A DNA stretch of 64,000 bases, taken from NCBI GenBank assembly GCA_944386495.1, contig CALXBE010000007.1, positions 48,112 to 112,111 on the forward strand. The letters run 5' to 3'. The stretch comes from an uncultured Gemmiger sp. (lineage in GTDB: Bacteria; Bacillota; Clostridia; Oscillospirales; Ruminococcaceae). Positions 26,893 through 35,019 of this stretch are shown one piece after another. The notes under the pieces are model-generated. The model searched no databases and was not told where the DNA came from. It was given only the letters and a program-made list of their open reading frames with translations. Made by a program: the position numbers and the translations under genes. The stretch's first letter is position 1. Each line of letters begins with the position of its first letter.

Positions 26893-28421
26893 AACTTCCA
26901 GACCAGGAGGATTTCCTGTGTCCCCTCCTTTCGGGGAGAGACCAGAATCCTTTCCACCAGTCCCACCGCCAGGTCCCGGGTAAGGGCGGGGACCCGGGTC
27001 AATGCCTCTGCCCGGGCCTTCCGGTCCGCCGCCAGGGTCTCGGGGTCAGGCAGCCGGGCCAGGGCCTCCTCCAGCACCTGCCGCTGACGGGTCAGCCCTT
27101 CCTTTTCCAGGAGGAAGGTCCGGGAAAGTTCCTCAAAGGTTGCCCGGTCCAGGGTCCCCTCCCCTCTGTCCAGCCAGAGGGCTTCCAGGGCTTTCTGCCG
27201 CCGGGCCAGCTCCCGGTCTATTCCCCGGATTTCCCCTTCCAGCGCCTGCCGCTGCCGGGCCGGGGAATCTTCCGCCGGAGCAAAGGGTATCTGTTCCGGG
27301 TCAAACCAGGCGGCGGCATACCGGCGAACCCGGTCCAGCACCAGACCTTCCAGGGATTCCAGGGGGGTGCAGGTGCTGTTGGAGCACCGGTCCGGGGCCC
27401 GCTGGTGGACCCGGCACCGGAGATACCGCCGCCCCCCTGTGCCGGTCTGTTCCAGAATACTGCCGCACCCGGCGCAGACCGCCAGCCGGGCCAGGGGATG
27501 TATCTGCCCGCTTCCCCCGCTTCTGGCCCGGTCCCGGAGCAGCTCCTGGACCCGGTCAAAGGTCCGGGGCGGGACCAAAGGCTGGTGGGTCCCCTCCACC
27601 ACCATCCACTGGTCGGGGGGCAGGTTCACCGTCCGCTTGGACCGGTAACTTATCTTCCGGTGGCGGCCCTGGACCAGGTCCCCGGCATAGGTCCGGTTAT
27701 GCAGAATCCGGCTGACGGTGGCAGGAGACCAGAGGGGCCGCTCCCCCGCACCGGGGCAGGGTATCCCCTCCATGGCCTTCCGGGCCGCCGGGGAGGGTAT
27801 CCCCTCCCCGTTCAGCACCCGGGCGATTTTCCGGGCTCCCGCTCCCCCCAGGGCCAGGGCAAATATCCGCCGGACCACCGGGGCGGTCTCCCGGTCCGGA
27901 ATCAGCCGCCCTTTATCCGCCGGGTCCTTCCGGTAGCCGTAGAGGGGAAAGGAAGCAATGTACACCCCCTGCCGCCGTTTCTGGTCCAGCACCGACCGGA
28001 CACTGGCGGACAGGTCCTCCAGATACCACTGGTTGACCAGGCCGTTGATCTGCCTGGATTTCTTTCCTGCCCGGTCCTGGGTGTCCACCCGGTCCACCAC
28101 CGCAATGAACCGAATTCCCCATTCCGGGAACTTTCCGTGAAGATATTTTTCCACCAGCTCCATATCCCGGGTAAACCGGGACTGGGTCTTGGCCAGGACC
28201 AAATCAAACTGATGGGCCTGGGCTGCTCGAATCAATGCCCGGAATCCGGGCCGGTCCCGGTCCATCCCCGAGTAATCCTCGTCCCAGTAGATGCCCGCCA
28301 GCTCATACCCCTGGTCCAGGGCATACTGGGTCAGAAGGGCTTTCTGGTTCCGGATGCTCTCTGACTCCCCCGTTTTCTCCCGGTCCTCCCGGCTCAGCCG
28401 GCAGTAGATGGCAGCTTTCAT
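26889..28421 (-). CDS. Large serine recombinase (site-specific integrase/excisionase)
   Basis: 510 residues from the ATG at 28421 (AAGGAGG site nine bases before). The resolvase domain has the nucleophile Ser10 in YCRLSRED and the active-site arginines of SRFTRD (81-86). A recombinase domain follows, then a zinc ribbon CAGC...C...C near 305-335 and a charged coiled coil (about 400-470), as in phage-type large serine integrases. No damage is visible, so it should be active. The stop codon lies 24 bases inside the element's left border and overlaps the stop of the interrupted gene by four bases. Confidence 0.95.
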   Translation of the reverse strand: MKAAIYCRLSREDREKTGESESIRNQKALLTQYALDQGYELAGIYWDEDYSGMDRDRPGFRALIRAAQAHQFDLVLAKTQSRFTRDMELVEKYLHGKFPEWGIRFIAVVDRVDTQDRAGKKSRQINGLVNQWYLEDLSASVRSVLDQKRRQGVYIASFPLYGYRKDPADKGRLIPDRETAPVVRRIFALALGGAGARKIARVLNGEGIPSPAARKAMEGIPCPGAGERPLWSPATVSRILHNRTYAGDLVQGRHRKISYRSKRTVNLPPDQWMVVEGTHQPLVPPRTFDRVQELLRDRARSGGSGQIHPLARLAVCAGCGSILEQTGTGGRRYLRCRVHQRAPDRCSNSTCTPLESLEGLVLDRVRRYAAAWFDPEQIPFAPAEDSPARQRQALEGEIRGIDRELARRQKALEALWLDRGEGTLDRATFEELSRTFLLEKEGLTRQRQVLEEALARLPDPETLAADRKARAEALTRVPALTRDLAVGLVERILVSPRKEGTQEILLVWKF

Positions 28422-28554
28422 CCCCCATTCCTCCTTCCCGGGCCAGGGCCTGGGCCAGATATTCCCCGAACAGCCGCCGGAACCCTTCCTGCCGTCCGGC
28501 AGGGTCCGGGGCGGCGAACCGCTCCTCCACCCGGAACTCCCGGTTTTCCACCAT
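28303..28554 (-). CDS. Small ORF upstream of and overlapping the recombinase start
   Basis: 83 codons from an ATG at 28554, preceded by AAAGGGGGCGGG. The N-terminal half (MVENREFRVEERF ... RRLFGEYLAQALAREG) looks like a real amphipathic, charged helix; the C-terminal half overlaps the recombinase in another frame and is rich in Pro and Gly. Clostridial serine recombinases are often preceded by such small proteins. A recombination directionality factor is a possible role but pure inference. It may also be non-coding. Confidence 0.35.
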   Translation of the reverse strand: MVENREFRVEERFAAPDPAGRQEGFRRLFGEYLAQALAREGGMGDESCHLLPAEPGGPGENGGVREHPEPESPSDPVCPGPGV

Positions 28555-28640
28555 CCCGCCCCCTTTCGGTGGAATTCTCTCTGTTTCATTTTTATGGACC
28601 GGGCAGGCCGGTGAGAACCGGAAACCGAGGGTTCTCCCTC

Positions 28641-28670
28641 TTGACGGCAGGCCCCGGCCAGGGGTATTCT
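28641..28670 (+). promoter_or_regulatory. Promoter of the alpha-hydroxy-acid oxidase gene
   Basis: TTGACG (28641-28646), 18-base spacer, TATTCT (28665-28670). A leader hairpin CCCGGGG-TTT-CCCCGGG (around 28687-28703) follows before the ribosome site. Confidence 0.55.
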
Positions 28671-28726
28671 TGAATTGAAAATAAAACCCGGGGTTTCCCC
28701 GGGACGGGAATCGAGGAGGAAGTTCC

Positions 28727-29752
28727 ATGACCTATGCTGATGTACTGAGTAACGCCCGCCAGGCTCTGGGGGGAAGCTGCAAAGCCTGCCCTGTCTGCAA
28801 CGGAGTCGCCTGCCGAAACCGAATCCCCGGTCCCGGAGCCAAAGGGGTGGGGGACACCGCCATCCGGAACTATGAAAAGTGGGGGGATATCCGGCTCAAT
28901 ATGGACACCATCTGGGAGGGAGGCCAGACAGATACCTCCTGCACCCTTTTTGGCCGGACCTTCCGGTATCCCTTCTTTGCAGGGCCGGTGGGGGCGGTAA
29001 ACCTCCACTACTCCGATGCCTACAATGACCTGACCTACAATGATGTGCTGGTCCGGGCCTGTGCCGAGAACGGCATCGCCGCCTTTACCGGGGACGGCGC
29101 CGACCCTGCGGTCATGGAGAAGGCCACCCTGGCCATTGGAAACGCCCAGGGTCTGGGAGTTCCCACCATCAAGCCCTGGGACCTGGACACCATCCGGGAA
29201 AAGATGGCCCTGGCCCTGGCCAGCGGCTGTTTTGCCCTGGCCATGGATGTGGATGCCGCCGGCCTGCCCTTTTTGAAGCACCACACTCCCCCTGCCGGCA
29301 GCAAGACCACGGAACAGCTTCGGGAGATTGCGGAGATGGCCGGCCGTCCCTTCATTGTAAAGGGAATCATGACCGTAAAGGGAGCCCTCAAGGCCGCCCA
29401 GGCAGGCGCCGCCGCCATTGTGGTGTCCAACCACGGGGGACGGGTGCTGGACCAGTGCCCCGCCACCGCTGAGGTTCTGCCTGAAATCGCCGCCGCCCTC
29501 AAGGGAAGTGACACCGCCATTCTGGTGGACGGAGGCATCCGCACCGGCACCGACATCTTCAAGGCGCTGGCCCTGGGTGCCAAGGGGGTGCTGATCGCCC
29601 GGCCCTTTGTCACCGCCGTTTACGGCGGCGGGGAGGAGGGGGTCCGCCTTCTCATTGAAAAGCTGGGCGGGGAGCTGGCCGATGCCATGGAAATGTGCGG
29701 GGCCGCCTCTCTGGCAGACATCACCCCCGACATGGTCCGTCTCTCCAAGTAA
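28727..29752 (+). CDS. FMN-dependent alpha-hydroxy-acid oxidase/dehydrogenase (lactate-oxidase-like)
   Basis: 341 residues, TIM-barrel flavoprotein. The catalytic His236 and Arg239 are in SNHGGR, and the FMN-phosphate loop is DGGIRTGTD. The N-terminus has a Cys cluster (CKACPVCNGVAC) not found in classical lactate oxidase but which I recall from clostridial relatives. It would oxidise a 2-hydroxy acid to a 2-oxo acid; the electron acceptor in an anaerobe is unclear. It lies inside the inserted element, as cargo. Confidence 0.88.
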   Translation: MTYADVLSNARQALGGSCKACPVCNGVACRNRIPGPGAKGVGDTAIRNYEKWGDIRLNMDTIWEGGQTDTSCTLFGRTFRYPFFAGPVGAVNLHYSDAYNDLTYNDVLVRACAENGIAAFTGDGADPAVMEKATLAIGNAQGLGVPTIKPWDLDTIREKMALALASGCFALAMDVDAAGLPFLKHHTPPAGSKTTEQLREIAEMAGRPFIVKGIMTVKGALKAAQAGAAAIVVSNHGGRVLDQCPATAEVLPEIAAALKGSDTAILVDGGIRTGTDIFKALALGAKGVLIARPFVTAVYGGGEEGVRLLIEKLGGELADAMEMCGAASLADITPDMVRLSK

Positions 29753-29767
29753 ATATTCTGTTCCCAT

Positions 29768-29799
29768 GCCGCCGGAGGCCCTGGTCCCGGCGGCTTTTT
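29768..29799 (+). terminator. Terminator after the oxidase, inside the element
   Basis: Stem GCCGCCGG / CCGGCGGC (29768-29794) then five T. It would stop transcription from the element just before the right half of the split gene. Confidence 0.85.
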
Positions 29800-29811
29800 C
29801 TTTGGGATAAT

Positions 29812-29833
29812 TGCCCCTTCCTGGCCGGAGGAG
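29812..29833. other. Right attachment site (attR) of the inserted element
   Basis: Contains CCTGG (29820-29824). The circular junction after excision would read TGCCCCTTCC, then TG, then GGCGGGGGCA: ten-base arms that are inverted repeats in 8 of 10 positions, as expected of an attP. Confidence 0.65.
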
Positions 29834-31045
29834 GCCCTGCGGGCCAACATCCATGCCCAGATCAGCCTGGCCCTCAACCGTATTTTTACGGAATGGTACC
29901 CCAGCCGGGGCTATAACTTCAACATTACCGGCAGCCCCAGCTACGACCAGGCCTATGTCCAAGGGCGGACGGTATTCGATGTGATGCAGCGGCTCACCGA
30001 CGAGATATTCAACACCTATGTGCGGCGAAAAGGAAAGATAGACCCCTACTTTACCGAGTACTGCGACGGAAAGACGGTCAGCTGCAAGGGGATGAAGCAG
30101 TGGGGCACCGTGGACCGGGCCAACGAGGGGAAAAAGGCCCTGGAGATTCTCCGGTACTATTACGGCAGCAACATTGAGGTGGTGGAGACCAACAACATCC
30201 AGTCCATCCCGGCCAGCTATCCCGGCAGTCCCCTGCGCCGGGGCAGCAGCGGGGAGAATGTGAAAATCATCCAGCGGCAGCTGAACCGAATCGCCAAGGA
30301 TTACCCGGCTTTCGGCACCCTGACGGTGGACGGCAAATTCGGAAAAGCCACCGAGGACACGGTGAAAAAATTCCAGAAGCAGTTCGGCCTGACCCAGGAC
30401 GGGGTGGTGGGAAAATCCACCTGGTACAAAATCTCCTATATCTATGTATCGGTCACCGACCTGGCCCAGCTGACCAGCGAGGGAATCCCCCAGACCGGCA
30501 CCGTCCCCTATCCCGGTACCGCCCTGCGCCAGGGCAGCACCGGGTCGGATGTGCGGCAGATACAGACCTGGCTCAACGGGGTATCGGACACCACGGCAGG
30601 GGTGACCCCCCTGACCGTGGACGGAAAGTTCGGCCCTGCCACCCAGACCGCCGTCCGGGCCTTCCAGAAAGCCTACGGCCTGAGGGTGGACGGAATCGTG
30701 GGCCGGTCTACCTGGACCTCCCTGAACCAGGCCTACCTGTCCGACACCCAGGGGATAGCCCGGGCTCTGGACCAGGCGCCCCAGCTTCCCGCTGCCCTGG
30801 GGGACCGGGGAGACACGGTGGGAGCCATCGCCCAGCGGCTGGAACTGGTGGCCTATTATCTCCCCGATGTGACCAGCTACGGGTACACCACCCAGTATGA
30901 CGAGCTGCTGGAAGCCAGCGTGAAAACCTTCCAGGCCAGGGAAGGGCTGCCCCAGACCGGAATCACCGACCAGGCCACCTGGGACCGGCTGGAGACAGTG
31001 TATTTTGCCCTGCTGGAGGATGCCGTGGAGATACAGGAGGGATAA
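29825..31045 (+). CDS. 3' part of the split SpoIID-like / peptidoglycan-binding protein gene
   Basis: The frame is open from 29753 but has no start with a ribosome site before ATG 29981, so in the present arrangement the first 52 codons from 29825 would not be translated. PEEALRANIHAQISLALNRI continues the SpoIID-type domain of the left half. Three peptidoglycan-binding (PG_binding_1) repeats follow, each with a G-x-V-x-x-I-Q start and a VDGKFG or comparable turn: about 30221-30440, 30520-30735 and 30780-31015. Together with the left part it would bind and act on spore or vegetative peptidoglycan. The next gene begins two bases after the stop. Confidence 0.82.
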   Translation, partial: PEEALRANIHAQISLALNRIFTEWYPSRGYNFNITGSPSYDQAYVQGRTVFDVMQRLTDEIFNTYVRRKGKIDPYFTEYCDGKTVSCKGMKQWGTVDRANEGKKALEILRYYYGSNIEVVETNNIQSIPASYPGSPLRRGSSGENVKIIQRQLNRIAKDYPAFGTLTVDGKFGKATEDTVKKFQKQFGLTQDGVVGKSTWYKISYIYVSVTDLAQLTSEGIPQTGTVPYPGTALRQGSTGSDVRQIQTWLNGVSDTTAGVTPLTVDGKFGPATQTAVRAFQKAYGLRVDGIVGRSTWTSLNQAYLSDTQGIARALDQAPQLPAALGDRGDTVGAIAQRLELVAYYLPDVTSYGYTTQYDELLEASVKTFQAREGLPQTGITDQATWDRLETVYFALLEDAVEIQEG

Positions 31046-31047
31046 CT

Positions 31048-31731
31048 ATGGCAAAGGTTTTTGTATATGACGAGGCGGAAAACCGGCTCCGCAGCTACAA
31101 TTTGTCCGAGAGCGACCCCATGCCCTACTCTGCCGGGACCACCCTCCGGGTGCGGGAGTTCCGGGGAAGCAGCAAATCCTCGGTGCTCTGGACCACCACC
31201 CGGGCCATGGAGGCCTGGAACCTGACCCGCCGGGCTTACGGGAAGGGAATCTATGTAGGCTACGCCTTCAAGCGTATCTGGGAGGGCGGCCACGGCACCA
31301 CCAGCCAGCACTACGCCGGGGTGGCCTTTGATGTGGGCCAGAACACCACCTCCTCTGCCCGGCAGCAGATTTACAACACCGCCCGTGCCACCGGGGCCTG
31401 GGGATATGTGGAACCCCTCAACCTGACCCCCACCTGGGTCCATTTTGACCGGCGGTACGGCAAGCCCGCCTGCGGAGGGACCAGCGGCTATCCCACCCTC
31501 CGGCAGGGAAGCATCAGCACCTATGTGCTCATCTGTCAGGATGCCCTTAACGCCCTGGGGTACAATGCCGGTTCCCTGGACGGGAAATACGGCAGCAACA
31601 CCATCTCGGCAGTGAAGAAGTTCCAGCGGAACTTTGGGCTGACCGCAGACGGCATCTGCGGCTGCAACACCTGGAAAAAGCTGGCGGGAGCCGCTGTGGG
31701 GATCGGCCGCACCTCCACAGTGCGGGATTAA
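31048..31731 (+). CDS. M15-type peptidase with peptidoglycan-binding domain
   Basis: 227 residues. The zinc-binding motif SQHYAGVAFDVG (about 89-100) and the later His of PTWVHFD are those of the VanY/D-Ala-D-Ala carboxypeptidase M15 fold; a PG_binding_1 domain (about 148-215) ends the protein. No signal peptide is obvious. It is placed two bases after the split gene, which suggests that the two act on the same wall substrate, perhaps spore cortex. Confidence 0.85.
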   Translation: MAKVFVYDEAENRLRSYNLSESDPMPYSAGTTLRVREFRGSSKSSVLWTTTRAMEAWNLTRRAYGKGIYVGYAFKRIWEGGHGTTSQHYAGVAFDVGQNTTSSARQQIYNTARATGAWGYVEPLNLTPTWVHFDRRYGKPACGGTSGYPTLRQGSISTYVLICQDALNALGYNAGSLDGKYGSNTISAVKKFQRNFGLTADGICGCNTWKKLAGAAVGIGRTSTVRD

Positions 31732-31751
31732 ATTCTCTCAAAAATAAGTCA

Positions 31752-31787
31752 GCCCGCCGGGACCTTTCGGTCCCGGCGGGCCTCTTT
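31752..31787. terminator. Bidirectional intrinsic terminator
   Basis: Stem GCCCGCCGGGACC / GGTCCCGGCGGGC (31752-31781) followed by CTCTTTTGTTT; separates the M15 gene and the converging mrdA. Confidence 0.88.
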
Positions 31788-31803
31788 TGTTTATCCAGGG
31801 CGG

Positions 31804-33792
31804 TCAGGCCCGGTTTTCGCTCCACCACCGGAAGATATCCGCCATAAGGGGAGCGCCGTTGGAGCCGCCGCCCCCATACTCTATGACCACCGCCACGGCG
31901 ATTCTCGGGTCCGGCACCGGGCCGTAGGCGATCATCACCGTGTTGGTGTAATACTCCGAGCCGTACATCTCGGGCCGCTGGGGACTGCCGGTTTTACAGG
32001 CGATGGAGAAGGGCAGCTGCCGCAGAGCGGAAAGGGTGGTGGCCATCTGGGTCATCCCCTTTTCCACCGTCTGAAAGGCTTCCTCCCCAGAAAGGGCCTC
32101 CACCTTTTCCGGCAGGGGATCAGGCTCATAGCTGCCGTTGGATTCATTATAATACCCGGCCAGGATATGGGTGGGATACCGGCTGCCGTGTCCCGCCAGG
32201 GTGGCGGCGTAGGTGGCCAGCTGGACCGGGGTAAAGGCATTGTTGCCCTGACCGATGGAGGCCTGCAGGACCAGTCCCTTGGAATAGTTGGAGTCGGATT
32301 CCCAGGTAAGGGAGCCCTCCCCCTGGGGCAGTTCCAGTCCCGTATCCGTGCCCAGCCCCAGAGCCTGGGCATACTCCGACTCCTGGTCCACCCCCAGCCG
32401 CCGGCCCAGGTCATAGAAATAGATGTTGCAGCTGTATTTCAGGGCATTGACCATGGAGATGGGCCCTCCGTGGCTGATTTGGAGACAGCCGGGCTGGTAA
32501 TCCCCGTAAAAAGTGTAGGTCCCGGTACAGTTGACCCGCTGGTCCGGGTCGGTGGTGCCGGTGAGCAGCCCCGCCAAAGCCACGCAGGGCTTGAAGGAGG
32601 AGCCGGGAGCATACTGCCCCTGGAAGGCCCGGTCAAAGAGAGGGTCTCCCTTCTGGGTCAGGTACTGGGAATAGAGGGCGGTGTACTGTTCCAGGTCATA
32701 GGTGGGATAGTTGGCCGAAGCCAGAATCCCCCCGGTTTCCAGGTCCAGCACCACCACCGCCCCGGCGTTTGCCTCCCGGCCCTTTCCCCGGGCTTTGGTT
32801 TTCTGCAGGGTGAGTATCTGCTCCTCCAGCATCTGGTTCACCGCCTCCTGGAACTTGCTGTCCAGGGTGAGAACGGTGGAAAGTCCCGGCTGGGGTTCTG
32901 CGGTCACCTCATCCGACACCAGGTTTCCCTCCCGGTCCAGGGAGATTGTCCGGGTGCCGGGGGTCCCCCGGAGGGTCTCCTGACAAAGGGCCTCCACCCC
33001 CGACCGTCCGATGGATTCATCCATCCCGTACCCCAGGGAGGCCAGCCGGTAATCCCCCGCCGTCCAGTCCTCCCGGGTGATGGCCCCCACCGTTCCCAGT
33101 ATGGAACTGGCCAGGTCCTTGCTGGGATAGGTCCGCAGAGTCCGGGGGGAAAGCTCCAGTCCCCGGTCCAACACCCCCTCCTCCCGGAAGGCGGTCAGGG
33201 CGGTCCGGTTCAGTTCCCGGGCCAGGGTAAAGACCTGGTATTCCTCATACCCCTCCAGCTCCATCTGCCGGCGGATCCCCGCCAGAAGCCGCTGCCACCG
33301 GGGAGCATATCCTTCCAGGTCATACCGTTCCACCAGCCGGGCCATGACCTGGTCCGGGGTGGCGTACTGCTGAAGGCCCAGGGCCTCCTTGAGGGCCGCC
33401 TCCCCCTCCCCCTGGTCCAGGAAAGCGTATTCCTCCCCCTCCGCCCAGAGGGTAAGGGGGAGCGGGTCCTCCCAGCTCTGCCCCGCCTCTTCCAGAAGGG
33501 ACAACGCCTGATACAGCTGCTTGTTCTCCTCCCCTTCCTGAACCAGCAGCCGGTTGATATTCAAATCATACACCGTCCGGGTGGAGGCCAGCACCAGGCC
33601 CCGGCTGTCCAGAATACGCCCCCGCACCGGGTCCAGGGTAAAGGTGTATTCCAGATTCCCCCAGGCCCGGGCATGGTATTCCTCCCCCTTCACCAGCTGA
33701 AAATAGGCCAGCCGGGCCAAAAAGATACCGCCGATAAGGGCGGCTCCCAGCCCGGCCAGCCAGATACGGCGGATTCCTCCATCCCTGTTCAC
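31804..33792 (-). CDS. mrdA: Penicillin-binding protein 2 (elongasome transpeptidase)
   Basis: 662 residues. One N-terminal membrane anchor (about 9-29), a dimerisation/pedestal domain, then the transpeptidase: SSFK (Ser398-Lys401), SCN and KTGS. It crosslinks side-wall peptidoglycan together with RodA and the MreBCD scaffold. It is the last gene of the maf-mreB-mreC-mreD-mrdA series, seven bases after mreD; no rodA is visible here. Confidence 0.95.
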   Translation of the reverse strand: MNRDGGIRRIWLAGLGAALIGGIFLARLAYFQLVKGEEYHARAWGNLEYTFTLDPVRGRILDSRGLVLASTRTVYDLNINRLLVQEGEENKQLYQALSLLEEAGQSWEDPLPLTLWAEGEEYAFLDQGEGEAALKEALGLQQYATPDQVMARLVERYDLEGYAPRWQRLLAGIRRQMELEGYEEYQVFTLARELNRTALTAFREEGVLDRGLELSPRTLRTYPSKDLASSILGTVGAITREDWTAGDYRLASLGYGMDESIGRSGVEALCQETLRGTPGTRTISLDREGNLVSDEVTAEPQPGLSTVLTLDSKFQEAVNQMLEEQILTLQKTKARGKGREANAGAVVVLDLETGGILASANYPTYDLEQYTALYSQYLTQKGDPLFDRAFQGQYAPGSSFKPCVALAGLLTGTTDPDQRVNCTGTYTFYGDYQPGCLQISHGGPISMVNALKYSCNIYFYDLGRRLGVDQESEYAQALGLGTDTGLELPQGEGSLTWESDSNYSKGLVLQASIGQGNNAFTPVQLATYAATLAGHGSRYPTHILAGYYNESNGSYEPDPLPEKVEALSGEEAFQTVEKGMTQMATTLSALRQLPFSIACKTGSPQRPEMYGSEYYTNTVMIAYGPVPDPRIAVAVVIEYGGGGSNGAPLMADIFRWWSENRA

Positions 33793-33798
33793 TCTGCT

Positions 33799-34227
33799 TT
33801 ATCTCTCCTTCCTCAAGGGGGCCAGCAGCCCCCAGATGGGGCTGACCAGCACCGTAAGCCCCCAGACTCCCGCCAGCTCCCACCGAAGCCCTCCGGCCAG
33901 GGCAGACAGAACCACCCCGCCCAGGGCGCCCAGGGCGGAAAGGGTCAGAAACCATCCCGGCCAGAGGGTGAGGGTCCGGACCATCCAGCCGGCGGCAAGG
34001 GCTGCGCCCCCCAACAGGAGGGCGGGGAAAATCCCGCCCCATCCGGAGGCCATGGTCCAGCACAGGCCGCAGAGGGCCCCGTACATTCCCCCGGTCACCG
34101 GTTCCTCCCGGCTGCCCACCGCCAGGGCGGCCAGGACCAGCCCCAGGGGAGCCGCCCCGCCCCAGGGCAGAGTCTGTATGGTTAGGCTTCCCACCAGAAG
34201 GGCAAAATACCCCAGAGCTTTACCCAT
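33799..34227 (-). CDS. mreD: Rod-shape-determining protein MreD
   Basis: 142 residues, four to five predicted membrane helices, very hydrophobic. Assigned mainly by size, topology and its place between mreC and mrdA; MreD sequences are poorly conserved. Its start overlaps the end of mreC by eight bases. Confidence 0.88.
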   Translation of the reverse strand: MGKALGYFALLVGSLTIQTLPWGGAAPLGLVLAALAVGSREEPVTGGMYGALCGLCWTMASGWGGIFPALLLGGAALAAGWMVRTLTLWPGWFLTLSALGALGGVVLSALAGGLRWELAGVWGLTVLVSPIWGLLAPLRKER

Positions 34228-35008
34228 TTTTCACCCCCGTCACCAGATAAAAGCACCGCTCCCCCTCCCAGTCTCCCAGAGAGGTGAGGGTGCCGGTCCG
34301 GGTCCCGGAGGCGGGGTCCAGTTCCGGGGTCTCCAGAATCCCCACCGGAATCCCCTGGGGGATCTCCCCGGAAAGTCCGCTGGTAATCACCAGGTCTCCT
34401 TCTTTGGCCGGGGTATCCCGGGGCAGGTCGGTGACTGCCGCCTTTCCCTCCCGGCCGGTGACCCAGCCGGATTCCCGGCTCTCCCCCGCCCAGCAGGGGA
34501 CGGAGAAGGCGGGGTCAGTGAGGGGGAGGACCAACCCCTGTTCCTCCCCCTTTCCGGTGATTCCCACCAGGTAACCCTGCCGGTCCACCACCGCCATTCC
34601 TTCCGGCACGCTCCCCCCTTGGGCCAGGGCCACCCAGAACCGGGCTCCCAGGGCGGGGTCCCGGCCTACCAGCCAGAGTTCCGCCAGTTCCAGCTGGGGG
34701 AACTGCTGTTCCAGGGCTTCCAGCCCGGTCCGGCTTTCCATTCTGGCCAGGGACTGCTGTGCCTGGGCCAGCTGAGAGACCAGCCGGGCGTTCTCCTCCT
34801 CCAGTTCCCGGACCCGGCCGGGAGCCTCCCAAAGCTGGTCCCAGCCATCCCAGGTCCGGGCCGCCAGCATCCGCACCGGCAACAGTCCGGTGCGGAATAC
34901 CCGGGCGGTCTGGACCGGCCAGAAGGCCCAGGCGCAAAGCCCCGCCCCCAGCAGGGTCCCCACCGCCCAACGGGTGAGTTTTGATTTTTTACGGGTATCT
35001 ACTGCCAT
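34220..35008 (-). CDS. mreC: Rod-shape-determining protein MreC
   Basis: 262 residues: a cytoplasmic basic start (KKSKLTRW), one membrane helix (about 13-31), a coiled coil (about 63-95, RELEEENARLVSQLAQ), then the double beta-barrel of MreC. It links MreB inside the cell to PBP2 outside. Eleven bases after mreB. Confidence 0.92.
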   Translation of the reverse strand: MAVDTRKKSKLTRWAVGTLLGAGLCAWAFWPVQTARVFRTGLLPVRMLAARTWDGWDQLWEAPGRVRELEEENARLVSQLAQAQQSLARMESRTGLEALEQQFPQLELAELWLVGRDPALGARFWVALAQGGSVPEGMAVVDRQGYLVGITGKGEEQGLVLPLTDPAFSVPCWAGESRESGWVTGREGKAAVTDLPRDTPAKEGDLVITSGLSGEIPQGIPVGILETPELDPASGTRTGTLTSLGDWEGERCFYLVTGVKNG

Positions 35009-35019
35009 GGTCCGCCCCC

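Larger units (their letters stand above)
26864..29822. mobile_element. 2,959-bp serine-recombinase element interrupting a spore/cell-wall gene (skin-like)
   Basis: The element holds a recombinase (minus), an alpha-hydroxy-acid oxidase (plus) and a terminator. Joining the flanks at the common CCTGG puts the codon TGG (Trp) from the left next to CCG GAG GAG from the right. This restores the SpoIID-type sequence VYPTW-PEEALRAN in frame and gives one gene of 597 codons including stop. The element's length is not a multiple of three, so the two halves lie in different frames at present; only exact excision restores them. Borders are ambiguous by the few bases of the shared CCTGG. Confidence 0.78.

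Noticed and set aside
26893-28300. Overlapping frames within the recombinase region on the plus strand
   Set aside because: Pro/Gly/Arg-rich, no ribosome sites, opposite a gene with clear domain structure.
28681-28705. Leader hairpin CCCGGGG-TTT-CCCCGGG before the oxidase as a terminator
   Set aside because: It is not followed by a T-run and lies directly before the ribosome site; it is at most a leader structure.
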